Assembly: GCA_030584105.1 (NCBI GenBank)
Contig: CP129491.1
Location: forward strand, 62,001 to 126,000
DNA: 64,000 bases
Direction of reading: 5' to 3'
DNA from: UTCHB3 sp002050155
Lineage (GTDB): Bacteria > Bacteroidota > Ignavibacteria > Ignavibacteriales > Ignavibacteriaceae
Within the stretch, counting starts at the first letter, position 1; every line of letters begins with the position of its first letter. Made by a program: the position numbers and the translations under genes. Shown here one piece after another: positions 9,073 to 17,221 of the stretch. The notes under the pieces were generated by a model that ran no database searches, had not been told where the DNA came from, and was given only the letters and a program-made list of their open reading frames with translations.

Positions 9073-9979
9073 GGTCAGTGCCCACCACTTCCACAGATTT
9101 TGCGGCGTCATCCAACGAATATTTTTTAAAAGCGGAGACAATTCGCGGCAGCATAAAAGTTTCGTTGGCTTCCATCACGCCCCCTCCGAGAATAATGGTT
9201 TCAAAATTCATCAGGTTATTCACGCCGGCAAGTACCCGCCCGATGGTTTTGCACGCACTTTCGAAGACGCCAATCGTAACTTTATCACCACTGTTCAGCG
9301 CTTTCATCAGCACTTTGCTTTTAATCTCCTTGTTTTTCTCGATTTTGCTTTTTAAAGTACTTGGCTTTCCTGATTTTACGAGTTCTGAAATGTCGCGGAC
9401 TATTGCAGTTCTGCTTGCCACTGCCTCGAAGCACCCGACCTGTCCACAGCCGCACTTCGGGCCCTTTTCAGCCACTTTTATGTGCCCAATTTCGCCTGCA
9501 ACCCACCCGGAACCGCGGTAAATTTTCCCGTCGATTATCAAGCCACTTCCGATTCCGGTTCCCACAAAAACTACCAACGCATTTTTTTTACTGATTGCGG
9601 CACCGAATGCAAGTTCACCCGCAGCGGCAAGATTAACATCATTTTCCACCAAAACAGGGTAGGGGAGCAGGTCTTTAAGATGTTCGCGAACGCGGTAGTT
9701 TTTAAGTCCTAAATTTGGCGCCAGACCGATTACCCCCGTTTCCATGTTCACGGAGCCGGGAATGCCGACGGCAACAGCGGCAACCTGTTCGGGCTTAATT
9801 TCGGCGAGCGAAATAACTTCGTTTGTAAGTTCAACCAAAGCACGGGAGAAGGCTTCGTGGGAGTGCCCTGCAGTTGTCTGTTTTTTCAGACGAACGCGCA
9901 CACCGCTTTCAGAGTTTACAACGGCGGCGAGCTGTTTTGTTCCGCCAACATCGAGGCTTACTACAAATTTTGGTTCCAC
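9005..9979 (-). CDS. ROK family sugar kinase (glucokinase-like)
   Basis: Cytoplasmic ATP-dependent kinase, probably phosphorylating glucose or a related sugar. Seen: N-terminal phosphate loop LDVGGTK, sugar/catalytic segment ENDVNLAA (Asn-Asp), adenosine-side motif VFVGTGIGSG, the ROK signature with EIGH, and the structural zinc motif CGCGQVGCFE. The 324-residue length is normal for ROK kinases. There is no N-terminal helix-turn-helix, so this is a kinase and not a ROK repressor. It is divergent from rsmA, with a 454-bp repeat-rich region between. Exact substrate is not determinable. The final 20 codons are duplicated immediately downstream. Confidence 0.87.
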   Translation of the reverse strand: MEPKFVVSLDVGGTKQLAAVVNSESGVRVRLKKQTTAGHSHEAFSRALVELTNEVISLAEIKPEQVAAVAVGIPGSVNMETGVIGLAPNLGLKNYRVREHLKDLLPYPVLVENDVNLAAAGELAFGAAISKKNALVVFVGTGIGSGLIIDGKIYRGSGWVAGEIGHIKVAEKGPKCGCGQVGCFEAVASRTAIVRDISELVKSGKPSTLKSKIEKNKEIKSKVLMKALNSGDKVTIGVFESACKTIGRVLAGVNNLMNFETIILGGGVMEANETFMLPRIVSAFKKYSLDDAAKSVEVVGTDLRDDAAIYGGIALTEEFLGVKV

Positions 9980-10433
9980 GATACTTCCTTCCTTTTGGGG
10001 TTGGGTAAATGATTCCTTTTAAAGTTGACCATCAAATTCCTTTTATAGTTGACCAACAGAAAATCGGCTATAATCAGCGTTTTCTATCCGTTTGAATTAC
10101 TTAAAATCGATGATTGGTTGTATTTTTCCCCGTTTGAATAGCTTAAAATCTATGATTAGATGTATTTTTTCTCCGTTTGAATAGCTTAAAATCTATGATT
10201 GGTTGTATTTTTTTCCTTTTGAAAAGCTTAAAATCTATGATTGGTTGTATTTTTTTCCTTTTGAAAAGCTTAAAATCAGGGATTAATCTTCCAACATTTT
10301 TGCCAATCAACTTAGAATCGACTATTATTCGTAAATTTCGGACTGATTTTATAAAATTCCGATCTGTAAAATATAAAAACGGATCAACGAAACAAACTTT
10401 TAGCGCCACCAAAGCCACAGAAGCCGTAAAAAC
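9980..10433. repeat. 42-bp tandem array and 23-bp repeat in the ROK-rsmA divergent spacer
   Basis: No gene. A 23-bp pair (ATTCCTTTTAWAGTTGACCA) lies near 10012-10058. It is followed by a tandem array whose units begin CTTAAAATC at 10100, 10142, 10185, 10227 and 10269 (period 42-43 bp), plus a decayed unit at about 10057. The units at 10185-10226 and 10227-10268 are identical. The array lies in the 5' region of both flanking genes; short frames through it are repeat artefacts. Confidence 0.92.
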
Positions 10434-11351
10434 TTGAAGCCACTCAAAAAATTCGGGCAGAATTTCCTCACTGATCGCTATTATCTTGAAAAGGTAGTTG
10501 AAGCTTTTGCACCAAAGCCGGGTGATAAGATTCTGGAAATTGGTGCCGGCAAAGGGGCGATTACAGAGCAGATTTTGAGAAGCTTAGAGGTTGAAAGGAA
10601 TGTGAAAGAGCATCACGAGCGGATGGCAGAACCCGTTGCACACGAAAACTTAAAGGCTCAGGGGAGGGGGAAAGAATTTTCAACAATTTCCGGAGGAGAA
10701 CCGGTAACTCTTTCAAAAAACTTGTCTGTTGTTGAGATTGATACGAGAGCCATTGAATTGTTGAAGGAGAAATTCCCCGGGTTAAAGATTTTTGAGGGTG
10801 ATTTCATGCAGCTAAGTTTGTGTGAAATTCTCAGTAGAGGCGACGGAAGCGATGAAAAACTACGAGTTATTGGAAACATCCCTTTTCATTTGACCTCACC
10901 TATTGTTTTCCGTTTGCTGAACGAGAGGGAAATTGTCCGGGATGCGGGACTTATTCTTCAGTATGAAGTGGCAAAAAGGATAACTGCAACTCCGGGAAAC
11001 AAAGACTACGGCATACTAAGTGTGGTGCTGAGTGTTTACGCAACACTAAAATTTCATTTTAAGATTCCGGCGAGCGTGTTTTTCCCGAAACCGAAAGTTG
11101 ATTCGGCATTTTTAAGTATAGTGTTCGATAAAGACACTGCAGGAATTAGTGACCATAAAATTTTCAGAAATGTAGTGAGAACAGCTTTCAATCAACGGCG
11201 AAAAACTTTGCGTAATGCGCTTGCTTCAATTATAGAAAGGTTGCCTGATGGGTCAAAATTACCCGTGGATTTAAAAAAAAGGGCTGAACAGTTAACGCCT
11301 GAGGAATTTGTTTCCCTTTCAAACTCCATCACTGAATTTGGTTCAAAGTGA
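10434..11351 (+). CDS. rsmA: 16S rRNA (adenine1518/1519-N6)-dimethyltransferase RsmA/KsgA with insertion
   Basis: Dimethylates two adjacent adenines at the 3' end of 16S rRNA. Seen: N-terminal KKFGQNFL, SAM-binding EIGAGKGAIT, acidic VVEID, catalytic NIPFHLTS (the NIPY-type motif), and FFPKPKVDSAF. The start is TTG at 10434, which places MKPLKKFGQNFL exactly at the family N-terminus. Compared with the roughly 265-residue family it has about 43 extra residues (about 53-95) between the first SAM strand/helix and the VVEID strand. This insertion is hydrophilic (E/K/H/G/S) and unlike any known RsmA domain. Confidence in identity is high; the insert's role is unknown. Confidence 0.92.
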   Translation: MKPLKKFGQNFLTDRYYLEKVVEAFAPKPGDKILEIGAGKGAITEQILRSLEVERNVKEHHERMAEPVAHENLKAQGRGKEFSTISGGEPVTLSKNLSVVEIDTRAIELLKEKFPGLKIFEGDFMQLSLCEILSRGDGSDEKLRVIGNIPFHLTSPIVFRLLNEREIVRDAGLILQYEVAKRITATPGNKDYGILSVVLSVYATLKFHFKIPASVFFPKPKVDSAFLSIVFDKDTAGISDHKIFRNVVRTAFNQRRKTLRNALASIIERLPDGSKLPVDLKKRAEQLTPEEFVSLSNSITEFGSK

Positions 11352-11551
11352 AAAAACTGCAAAGTGAAAAGTAAAGTAGAGCGGGAAAGAAGTAAAACCG
11401 GTTAGATTACAGGAAAAAACTGCAAGTGTGCCTCAGAAGCGCAACACTTCACAACACTTCAAACCACTTCGTGAAAAAATAAAATCAAATGAAAAATTGT
11501 CATTAAATTAAAAAATAGTTTTATAAAATTTGAGTAAAGAATAGAGAAAAA

Positions 11552-12256
11552 ATGTCAAACTCGTTGTTCGCAAAAGAAGAGAAAAAAACTGAAGTTAAAA
11601 GAATGTTCGATTCAATAGCCCCGCGCTACGATTTATTGAATCGGGTGCTTAGCATGGGTGTTGATAACCACTGGCGGAAAAAAGCACTGAAGCTAAGCAG
11701 TGTGGGGAAGGATACCGTTCTGTTGGATATTGCGTGCGGAACGGGTGATGTGGCGATAAAAGCGCGAAAATATGGCGTGACAAAGATTTTCGGCGCTGAT
11801 TTTTCGTTTAACATGTTGGAACTCTTCAATAAAAAAGTGGACTGGATTAAGGGGAAAAACTTCCAAACGGCGGCTGAGTTTATCCCCCTTAAGGAAGAAA
11901 CCGTAACAAATATCACGGTTGCTTTTGGGGTACGGAATTTTTACGACATACCGCAGGCTTTCCGCGAGTTCAACCGTGTGATAAAACCGGGGGGCAAAGC
12001 TACAGTTCTCGAGTTTGCAATGCCCAAAAACGGTTTGTTCAAGGCGATATATAAATTTTATTTCAAGAATGTTCTGCCGTGGGTAGGGAAGGTAGTTTCG
12101 GGGCACCCGATGGCTTATGATTATCTTCCAGATTCTGTGGAAGATTTCGACAGAAATGTTGATTTGGTGAAACTCTTCAAAGAGGCAGGCTTCTCACGAG
12201 TGGAAAGGCACCTTTTCACTTTCGGGATTGTTCAGATTGTGATTGCTACAAAATAA
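11552..12256 (+). CDS. ubiE: Demethylmenaquinone/ubiquinone C-methyltransferase UbiE/MenG
   Basis: SAM-dependent methyltransferase of the last menaquinone step. Seen: N-terminal RMFDSIAPRYDLLNRVLSMG, SAM motif LDIACGTGDVAIKA, the family segment AFGVRNFYDIPQAFREFNRV, and late motif DFDRNVDLVKLFKEAGF. Length 234 is normal. It lies 200 bp after rsmA on the same strand. No other quinone genes are nearby. Respiration with menaquinone is inferred from the lineage. Gene-end repeats here are only weak (AAAAAACTGCAA near 11353 and 11414). Confidence 0.93.
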   Translation: MSNSLFAKEEKKTEVKRMFDSIAPRYDLLNRVLSMGVDNHWRKKALKLSSVGKDTVLLDIACGTGDVAIKARKYGVTKIFGADFSFNMLELFNKKVDWIKGKNFQTAAEFIPLKEETVTNITVAFGVRNFYDIPQAFREFNRVIKPGGKATVLEFAMPKNGLFKAIYKFYFKNVLPWVGKVVSGHPMAYDYLPDSVEDFDRNVDLVKLFKEAGFSRVERHLFTFGIVQIVIATK

Positions 12257-12357
12257 CCATGCCGTTAATAGCGGCTGAAGTGTTGCATCGCCTGAAACCG
12301 CCGGCTGAATTGGCTTCCTAACTTCTACCTTAGGTAAAAAATTACAACAGCAACCAC

Positions 12358-14214
12358 TTAATCTTCGTCCCCGCTGTTTAAGATGTTCCCCGCCCCATTA
12401 CCACCACTATTGTCAGATAAATCTCCCGCACCAATACCACCACCGTTGCCGGTGAGAACCTCACCTTCTTTGTCTGCAGAAAAAGATGAAGAGGAAGAGG
12501 AAGAGGAATAAATTTTAATATCCTTAATTCTCAGTTGCGGATGTGGTTTGCAATCTTTCCCGGTGTTTTCAATCGTGTAAACCAGGTCAAACTTCGCACC
12601 GCGGTCGCGCACTTTTGCCTCTAAGTGCCCAAGATCGAAGCCTATTGCATCAAAAATTTTCTCACTTCCGTTTTGCCGCAACTGCAATAAAAGATGATTA
12701 TGCCCCACTTTTTTAACAAACCCGGAAGACACCACGCCTTGAGAAAGAAACACGGGTCGTGGGTTATCAGGCCCAAACGGAGCGAATTGGTGCAGCACCC
12801 TCAAAAACTTCGGAGTGATTTCCGAAAGTTTAATTTTTGCGTCAATTTCAATTTGCGGAACCAAGTCATCGTCGGTTATTTTTTCTCTTGCAAACTTGTT
12901 AAATCTTCTGCGAAACTCGGGGATATTTTCAATGTCTATCGAAAGTCCGGCTGCCGCCTGATGACCACCATAATGGTTCAGCAGATCGGCACACTGTTGC
13001 AGAGCCTCGTAAATATTAAAAGTGGGGATGCTTCTTGCCGAGCCTTTCGCAACACCGTCTATTGTGGTAAGCATAACGGTTGGGCGATAGTACAATTCCA
13101 CCAAACGGGAGGCAACAATTCCGATCACGCCGGGGTGCCACTCTTCTTCGTGGAGCACAAGCGCCATATCCTGCTCAAGATCGTGCACGCGCAGCACTTC
13201 TTCAAGAGCAGAGTTCATCGTTTCTTCGTCAAGTTTTCGTCTTTCGATGTTTTCACTTTCCAGCATTTTAGAAAGTTCTTCGGCGCGTTTATAGTCATCT
13301 GTCATTAAAATTTCAACTGCAATTCCGGCATCACTAAGCCTTCCGGCGGCGTTAATTCTGGGAGCAATAGAAAAGACCACCTGCCCGGCATTCAGTTGCC
13401 CGGGTTCAATTCTGGTGGAGCGCATAAGTGCAAGCAGACCAGGACGGGGTGCCTTATTAATGAGTTCCAACCCGTACATAACCAAAATTCTGTTTTCGTC
13501 AATCAACGGCACTATATCCGCCGCACCTGCCATGGCAACAAGGTCAAGATATTTCATAGGCAACTGCTGGTTGCCGATAAGGGCAGCAACCGCCTGTGCA
13601 AGTTTGAAAGCTACACCGGCGCCCGAGAGATATTTAAAAGGATAATTGCAATTCGGCTGCAGGGGATCGAGCACTGCAAGGGCTTCCGGCAACACCTCCC
13701 CCGGTTGATGATGGTCGCAGATTATCATCTGAATGCCGAGCGATTTTGCGTATTCAGTTTCCTCAACTGCCGTGATGCCGCAATCAACGGAAATCATCAG
13801 CGTAGCGCCCATTTCATGCACATAATCGATGCTGCTGTTTGTAATTCCGTAACCATCCCGCAGACGATTAGGGATGAAAAACTGAACATTTGCGCCAAGT
13901 TCTTTCAGGAACATGAACATTAAGGCGGTTGAGCATGTGCCGTCAACATCATAATCGCCATACACAAGAATTTTCTCGTTTGAAGTAATAGCCTTAATAA
14001 CACGACGGGCGGCAGTGCGCATACCATACATCAGGAATGGGCTGTGTAAGCCTTCAAGATCGGGTTTGAAAAAATATTTTGCCTGAGGAAATGTTCTGAT
14101 GTTCCTGTGAATTAACAGCTTCGCAAGAACTTCAGAAATGTTTAAAGAGTCAGCAAGTAACCGTACTTCCAGTTCGTCACGAACCGGTCTGATCTTCCAC
14201 TGTTTAGTTAACAT
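12358..14214 (-). CDS. recJ: Single-stranded-DNA 5'-3' exonuclease RecJ
   Basis: DHH/DHHA1 nuclease of recombination and mismatch repair. Seen: DYDVDGTCS (motif I), ISVDCGIT, ICDHHQPG (the DHH motif), DPLQPN, and in DHHA1 KGSARS and HYGGHQAAAG, followed by the OB-fold. The upstream ATG at 14241 abuts the RNase P RNA 3' end; I prefer the next ATG at 14214, which starts MLTKQW. The C-terminus carries an extra tail of about 50 residues of Ser, Gly, Asn and Asp, including a run of Ser, beyond the family end. It is probably read through from rnpB or has a weak promoter of its own. Confidence 0.9.
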   Translation of the reverse strand: MLTKQWKIRPVRDELEVRLLADSLNISEVLAKLLIHRNIRTFPQAKYFFKPDLEGLHSPFLMYGMRTAARRVIKAITSNEKILVYGDYDVDGTCSTALMFMFLKELGANVQFFIPNRLRDGYGITNSSIDYVHEMGATLMISVDCGITAVEETEYAKSLGIQMIICDHHQPGEVLPEALAVLDPLQPNCNYPFKYLSGAGVAFKLAQAVAALIGNQQLPMKYLDLVAMAGAADIVPLIDENRILVMYGLELINKAPRPGLLALMRSTRIEPGQLNAGQVVFSIAPRINAAGRLSDAGIAVEILMTDDYKRAEELSKMLESENIERRKLDEETMNSALEEVLRVHDLEQDMALVLHEEEWHPGVIGIVASRLVELYYRPTVMLTTIDGVAKGSARSIPTFNIYEALQQCADLLNHYGGHQAAAGLSIDIENIPEFRRRFNKFAREKITDDDLVPQIEIDAKIKLSEITPKFLRVLHQFAPFGPDNPRPVFLSQGVVSSGFVKKVGHNHLLLQLRQNGSEKIFDAIGFDLGHLEAKVRDRGAKFDLVYTIENTGKDCKPHPQLRIKDIKIYSSSSSSSSFSADKEGEVLTGNGGGIGAGDLSDNSGGNGAGNILNSGDED

Positions 14215-14241
14215 AGTGAACTTACCGTGGAATACAAACAA

Positions 14242-14778
14242 TAGACCTGACTTATAAGCCGGATTCTGTTTTCGGTCAGAAAAATTCTATGTAGAATCTA
14301 CACAAAAAAGCGTAAAATTTGGTTGGGTATCAACTACCCGGACGGGGATTTAATCTTTTTAGCAAAAATATCATTTGTGTAAACTCATTGTAAAATTTTA
14401 ACAGACCGAAGGCAATCATTTATCTGGGATGTGGATCTCTCCACACCTCGTGCAGCCTACCCGAAGACCTCGGACGGACAGCCCTTCAGCCGCATCACCC
14501 CGTTTCCGAAGTGTTGCGCATGCCTTCTGCTTGGCTTTGCTCCGGGCGGGGTTTGCCATGCCACCGGTGTTGCCACAAGTGCGGTAGGCTCTTACCCTGC
14601 CTTTTCACCCTTACCCCGTAACCAAAAATGGTAAGCCGAGGCGGTATCTTTTCTGCGGCACTTTCCGTAGCCCAGCCATTATAACTAAGCTCCCGGGTGT
14701 TACCCGGCGCCCTGTCCTATGGAGTCCGGACTTTCCTCTGCCGTGTACAACACTGCAGCGATTGCCAAGTCAAGTCTA
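14242..14778 (-). ncRNA. rnpB: RNase P RNA, bacterial class A, with an enlarged peripheral helix
   Basis: Catalytic RNA that matures tRNA 5' ends. On the minus strand the 5' end pairs with the 3' end (UAGACUUGACUU near 14778 with AAGUCAGGUCUA near 14242, helix P1). Conserved blocks present: GAGGAAAGUCCGG (14727-14739), the CAGAUAAAUGAUUGCC block (14411-14426), and ACAGAAUCCGGCUUAUAA near the 3' end. At about 537 nt it is longer than the usual 350-420. The excess lies at 14278-14403, closed by a 7-bp stem (14271-14277 with 14404-14410) in the position of helix P19. Confidence 0.93.
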
Positions 14779-14951
14779 TAAAAATATTCCGTTATTTAAA
14801 TTATATGAAAATTATTTACAATGAGCAAATATACAAAATTCCAAGGAGATATGGAATAAAAAAATTAAGTGTTCTCCTTTTACGATTGCTCTTTTTCACT
14901 AAACTTTTTATTCAAGAATGTTCAGAATAAGTTTCGAAAAAGCGGATTAAC

Positions 14952-15692
14952 TTAAGCGTGTTCTTCTTTTTCGCCTGCTTCGGTGGCAACTTCGGATGAA
15001 ACCAAAATTCTGCCGCAGTACTCACAGGTGTACATTCTGTTATTTCTTCTTATTTCAAGTTGTCTTTGAGCGGGAATAATCGTTTGGCAGCCGGAGCAGG
15101 CGTTTCTTCTGATTCTTGCAACCGCCAGCCCTCTTTTTGCGCCTCTGACACGGGTGTAGAGTGAATAGTCGCTCTTTTTCATTTGTGCAACCAATTTTTC
15201 CCGTTCAGCAAGCAGCCTTTTTTCTTCGTTAGCGCTGTTTTCTTTAATCAGCGCCAGTTCAGAGTTTTTGTGCTCGAGGTCAGCTTCTAATTCTTCAATT
15301 TGCGGAGTAAGTTCAGCGATTTCCTCGTCAGCAGCTTCCATTTGCTCGACAAGCGCTTCGCTTTCTTTCTCCAACCGTGTGAATTCAGCGTCAGCGGCAT
15401 CGATTGATTTCGTGATCATGTCGTATTCTTTATTGTTACGCACTTTGTAGAGTTGCGCTTTAGCCCTTTTTTGATTCTCGAGCAGTTCTTTAGTTTTCTC
15501 GTTATTCTCTTCTCTTTTCGCTGCGGCAGAAACTTTAAACTCTCTTTTTTCTTCGATAGCGTTTCGCAGAGCCTCAAGTTTTGATTCCAAAGCCTCAACG
15601 GTCAGAGGCAGGTCGCCCCTTTGCTCCTCGAGTTTATCAATGTTTCTGTCGATCAGTTGAACTTTATAGAATAATACAAGTACATCCTTCAA
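14952..15692 (-). CDS. C4-type zinc-ribbon, coiled-coil protein (DUF164/CdsZ family)
   Basis: About 180 residues of heptad-rich coiled coil (Glu/Lys/Leu) are followed by a C-terminal zinc ribbon with CSGC and CEYC pairs (about residues 199-230). This matches the widespread DUF164 zinc-ribbon family, implicated in nucleic-acid or RNA metabolism but not firmly characterised in most bacteria. It begins 14 bp after the nif3-like gene and is followed by rnpB. The nif3-zinc ribbon pair is a commonly conserved neighbourhood. Length (246) is normal. It is likely co-transcribed with the upstream gene. Confidence 0.85.
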   Translation of the reverse strand: MKDVLVLFYKVQLIDRNIDKLEEQRGDLPLTVEALESKLEALRNAIEEKREFKVSAAAKREENNEKTKELLENQKRAKAQLYKVRNNKEYDMITKSIDAADAEFTRLEKESEALVEQMEAADEEIAELTPQIEELEADLEHKNSELALIKENSANEEKRLLAEREKLVAQMKKSDYSLYTRVRGAKRGLAVARIRRNACSGCQTIIPAQRQLEIRRNNRMYTCEYCGRILVSSEVATEAGEKEEHA

Positions 15693-15706
15693 TGTGGTTT
15701 CTCCTC

Positions 15707-16822
15707 TTATAAACTAAAATATTTAACGGGGTTCGGGTTCCCGTCGTGGATGTGAATGTTTGAAGATTCCCCGAGTGACTCGAAGAAGTGCAGCAGCCGG
15801 AGCTTAATCTCGTCAAGAACCGGAACTTCGGTTTCGAAGTGCCCGGCATCGATCAACAGGATCTTCCCCTCGGCCTCCTGGAAGGTGTGATATCTTATAT
15901 CCGCCGTTACGAAAGCGTCGCAGCCGGCAGCTATGGCATCACTAAGGTATTCGGAAGCCGAACCACCAAAAAGTGCGACTTTCCTGATTTTCTTGCCGGT
16001 AAAAGCTGAGTGTCTGAGAAAACCGGTGCCAAGAGTTTCGGCAACGGAGCGCAGGAAATCAGCCTCGGATAATTCTTCGGAAAGGGTGCCGGTAACCCCC
16101 ATTCCGTAATTTGTTTCGCTGTTTTTCACCGGATAAATGTCGAATGCGGGCTCTTCATAAGGGTGAGCCTCACGCATTTTCCTGATGACGGTGTGCAAGT
16201 TCTGTTCGTTCACCAACACTTCCAACCTGATTTCATCGACCTGTTCGAAGTTACCTTTGCTGCCCACGGCGGGGTTAGTTTCATCCGAACCGAGGAAAGT
16301 GCCTTTCCCCTCTGAGCGGTAAGAGCAGCGGGAATAGTTTCCTATAACGCCACCGCCGGCTGAAAAAATGGCTTCCGAAACCTTATCCAGGGAACCGGCA
16401 GGCACGAAAACCACTAACTTCAACGATTTCCCAACGATAGGATGCAGAAACCCCTCCGGCTGAACGCCAATGCGCTTTGCCAACCGGTGGTTTACTCCGT
16501 CGTGTGTGAAATCAAGGTTTGTATGGTAAGAAAGAAGTGAAATGTTGTTTTTAATGAGTTGAGTTACTAATTTGGAAGTCCTGTCGGAATTAGGAGTTAT
16601 CCTTTTGATAGGGAAAAATATTAAAGGATGGTGGCTTAAAATGAGATTACATCGTAACTTTTGGGCTTTTTGTATCGCTTCTTCATCAACATCGAGACAG
16701 AGGAAGACGCCCGTAACCTCCTCTCTGTCGTCACCGACAAGCAGCCCCGTGTTGTCTTTTTCCCATTGGATAAATTTCGGAGCCCAGTTATCCAAATATT
16801 TAATTATCGTTTCAACTCTCAT
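15707..16822 (-). CDS. Nif3-like dinuclear metal-centre hexameric protein (DUF34)
   Basis: Member of the Nif3/YbgI/YqfO family, often mislabelled GTP cyclohydrolase 1 type 2. Seen: metal ligands in LSHHPLIFFP and HTNLD near the N-terminus and the late DIRYHTFQEA and DAGHFETE motifs. The central YqfO-type insertion domain (about residues 120-240) explains the 371-residue length. The biochemical role is unsettled: metal handling or hydrolase. It is upstream of, and probably in an operon with, the zinc-ribbon gene. ATG start at 16822. Confidence 0.88.
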   Translation of the reverse strand: MRVETIIKYLDNWAPKFIQWEKDNTGLLVGDDREEVTGVFLCLDVDEEAIQKAQKLRCNLILSHHPLIFFPIKRITPNSDRTSKLVTQLIKNNISLLSYHTNLDFTHDGVNHRLAKRIGVQPEGFLHPIVGKSLKLVVFVPAGSLDKVSEAIFSAGGGVIGNYSRCSYRSEGKGTFLGSDETNPAVGSKGNFEQVDEIRLEVLVNEQNLHTVIRKMREAHPYEEPAFDIYPVKNSETNYGMGVTGTLSEELSEADFLRSVAETLGTGFLRHSAFTGKKIRKVALFGGSASEYLSDAIAAGCDAFVTADIRYHTFQEAEGKILLIDAGHFETEVPVLDEIKLRLLHFFESLGESSNIHIHDGNPNPVKYFSL

Positions 16823-17221
16823 AGAAAAAAAAACACTTCAAAGGTTAATTGAAGTGCAAAAAAAAATGTATGAATGGCTAAGAAACAGTGGCTGCAACAA
16901 AGTGAAATGTTGGCGTTTTTCGGGTTTTAGACATCATACAAAATGAAAACAAAATCATAAGTTATACAAAAGTAAAAAAAAAGAACAAACCTGCAAAATG
17001 ATTTTTTTTAATTTGCCCCAATTGACCAAAAAAATATATTTTTTTATTTAGTTTGTTGGCACAATTTAAACAGAAGATTGGCATTGTTTAATCAGAAGAT
17101 TAGTATAATTTAATCAGAAGATTGGCACAATCTTCAAAACAACTTGGCAGCTGCTTGCGGAAAAATTAGTTTATCCGGCAAAATTACCCAATTCCGAAAG
17201 AGCTAATCGATCTTATAAAAA
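16823..17221. repeat. Gene-free spacer with a 22-bp tandem array
   Basis: No gene. At 17058-17134 three and a half units of 22 bp are stacked (GGCACAATTTAAACAGAAGA-type, starting at 17058, 17080, 17102 and 17124). The array lies between the nif3-like gene start and the ispG end, both on the minus strand. The rest is AT-rich with A and T runs. Confidence 0.88.

Noticed and set aside
10143..10437. Two opposing repetitive ORFs (reading KSLKSMIGCIFFLL and FKLFKRKKIQPIID units)
   Set aside because: They are translations of the 42-bp tandem array, whose unit is a multiple of three and lacks stops. No start signal or family match.
14431..14930. Plus-strand ORFs across the 14.4-14.9 kb region
   Set aside because: They lie antisense within the RNase P RNA and have no protein features.
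15707..16822. Annotation as GTP cyclohydrolase 1 type 2
   Set aside because: The Nif3/DUF34 family carries this label historically without good support; only the metal-binding fold can be asserted.
17058..17134. Possible CRISPR array
   Set aside because: Units are contiguous with no spacers and no cas genes occur; the same holds for the 39756, 50841 and 10100 arrays.
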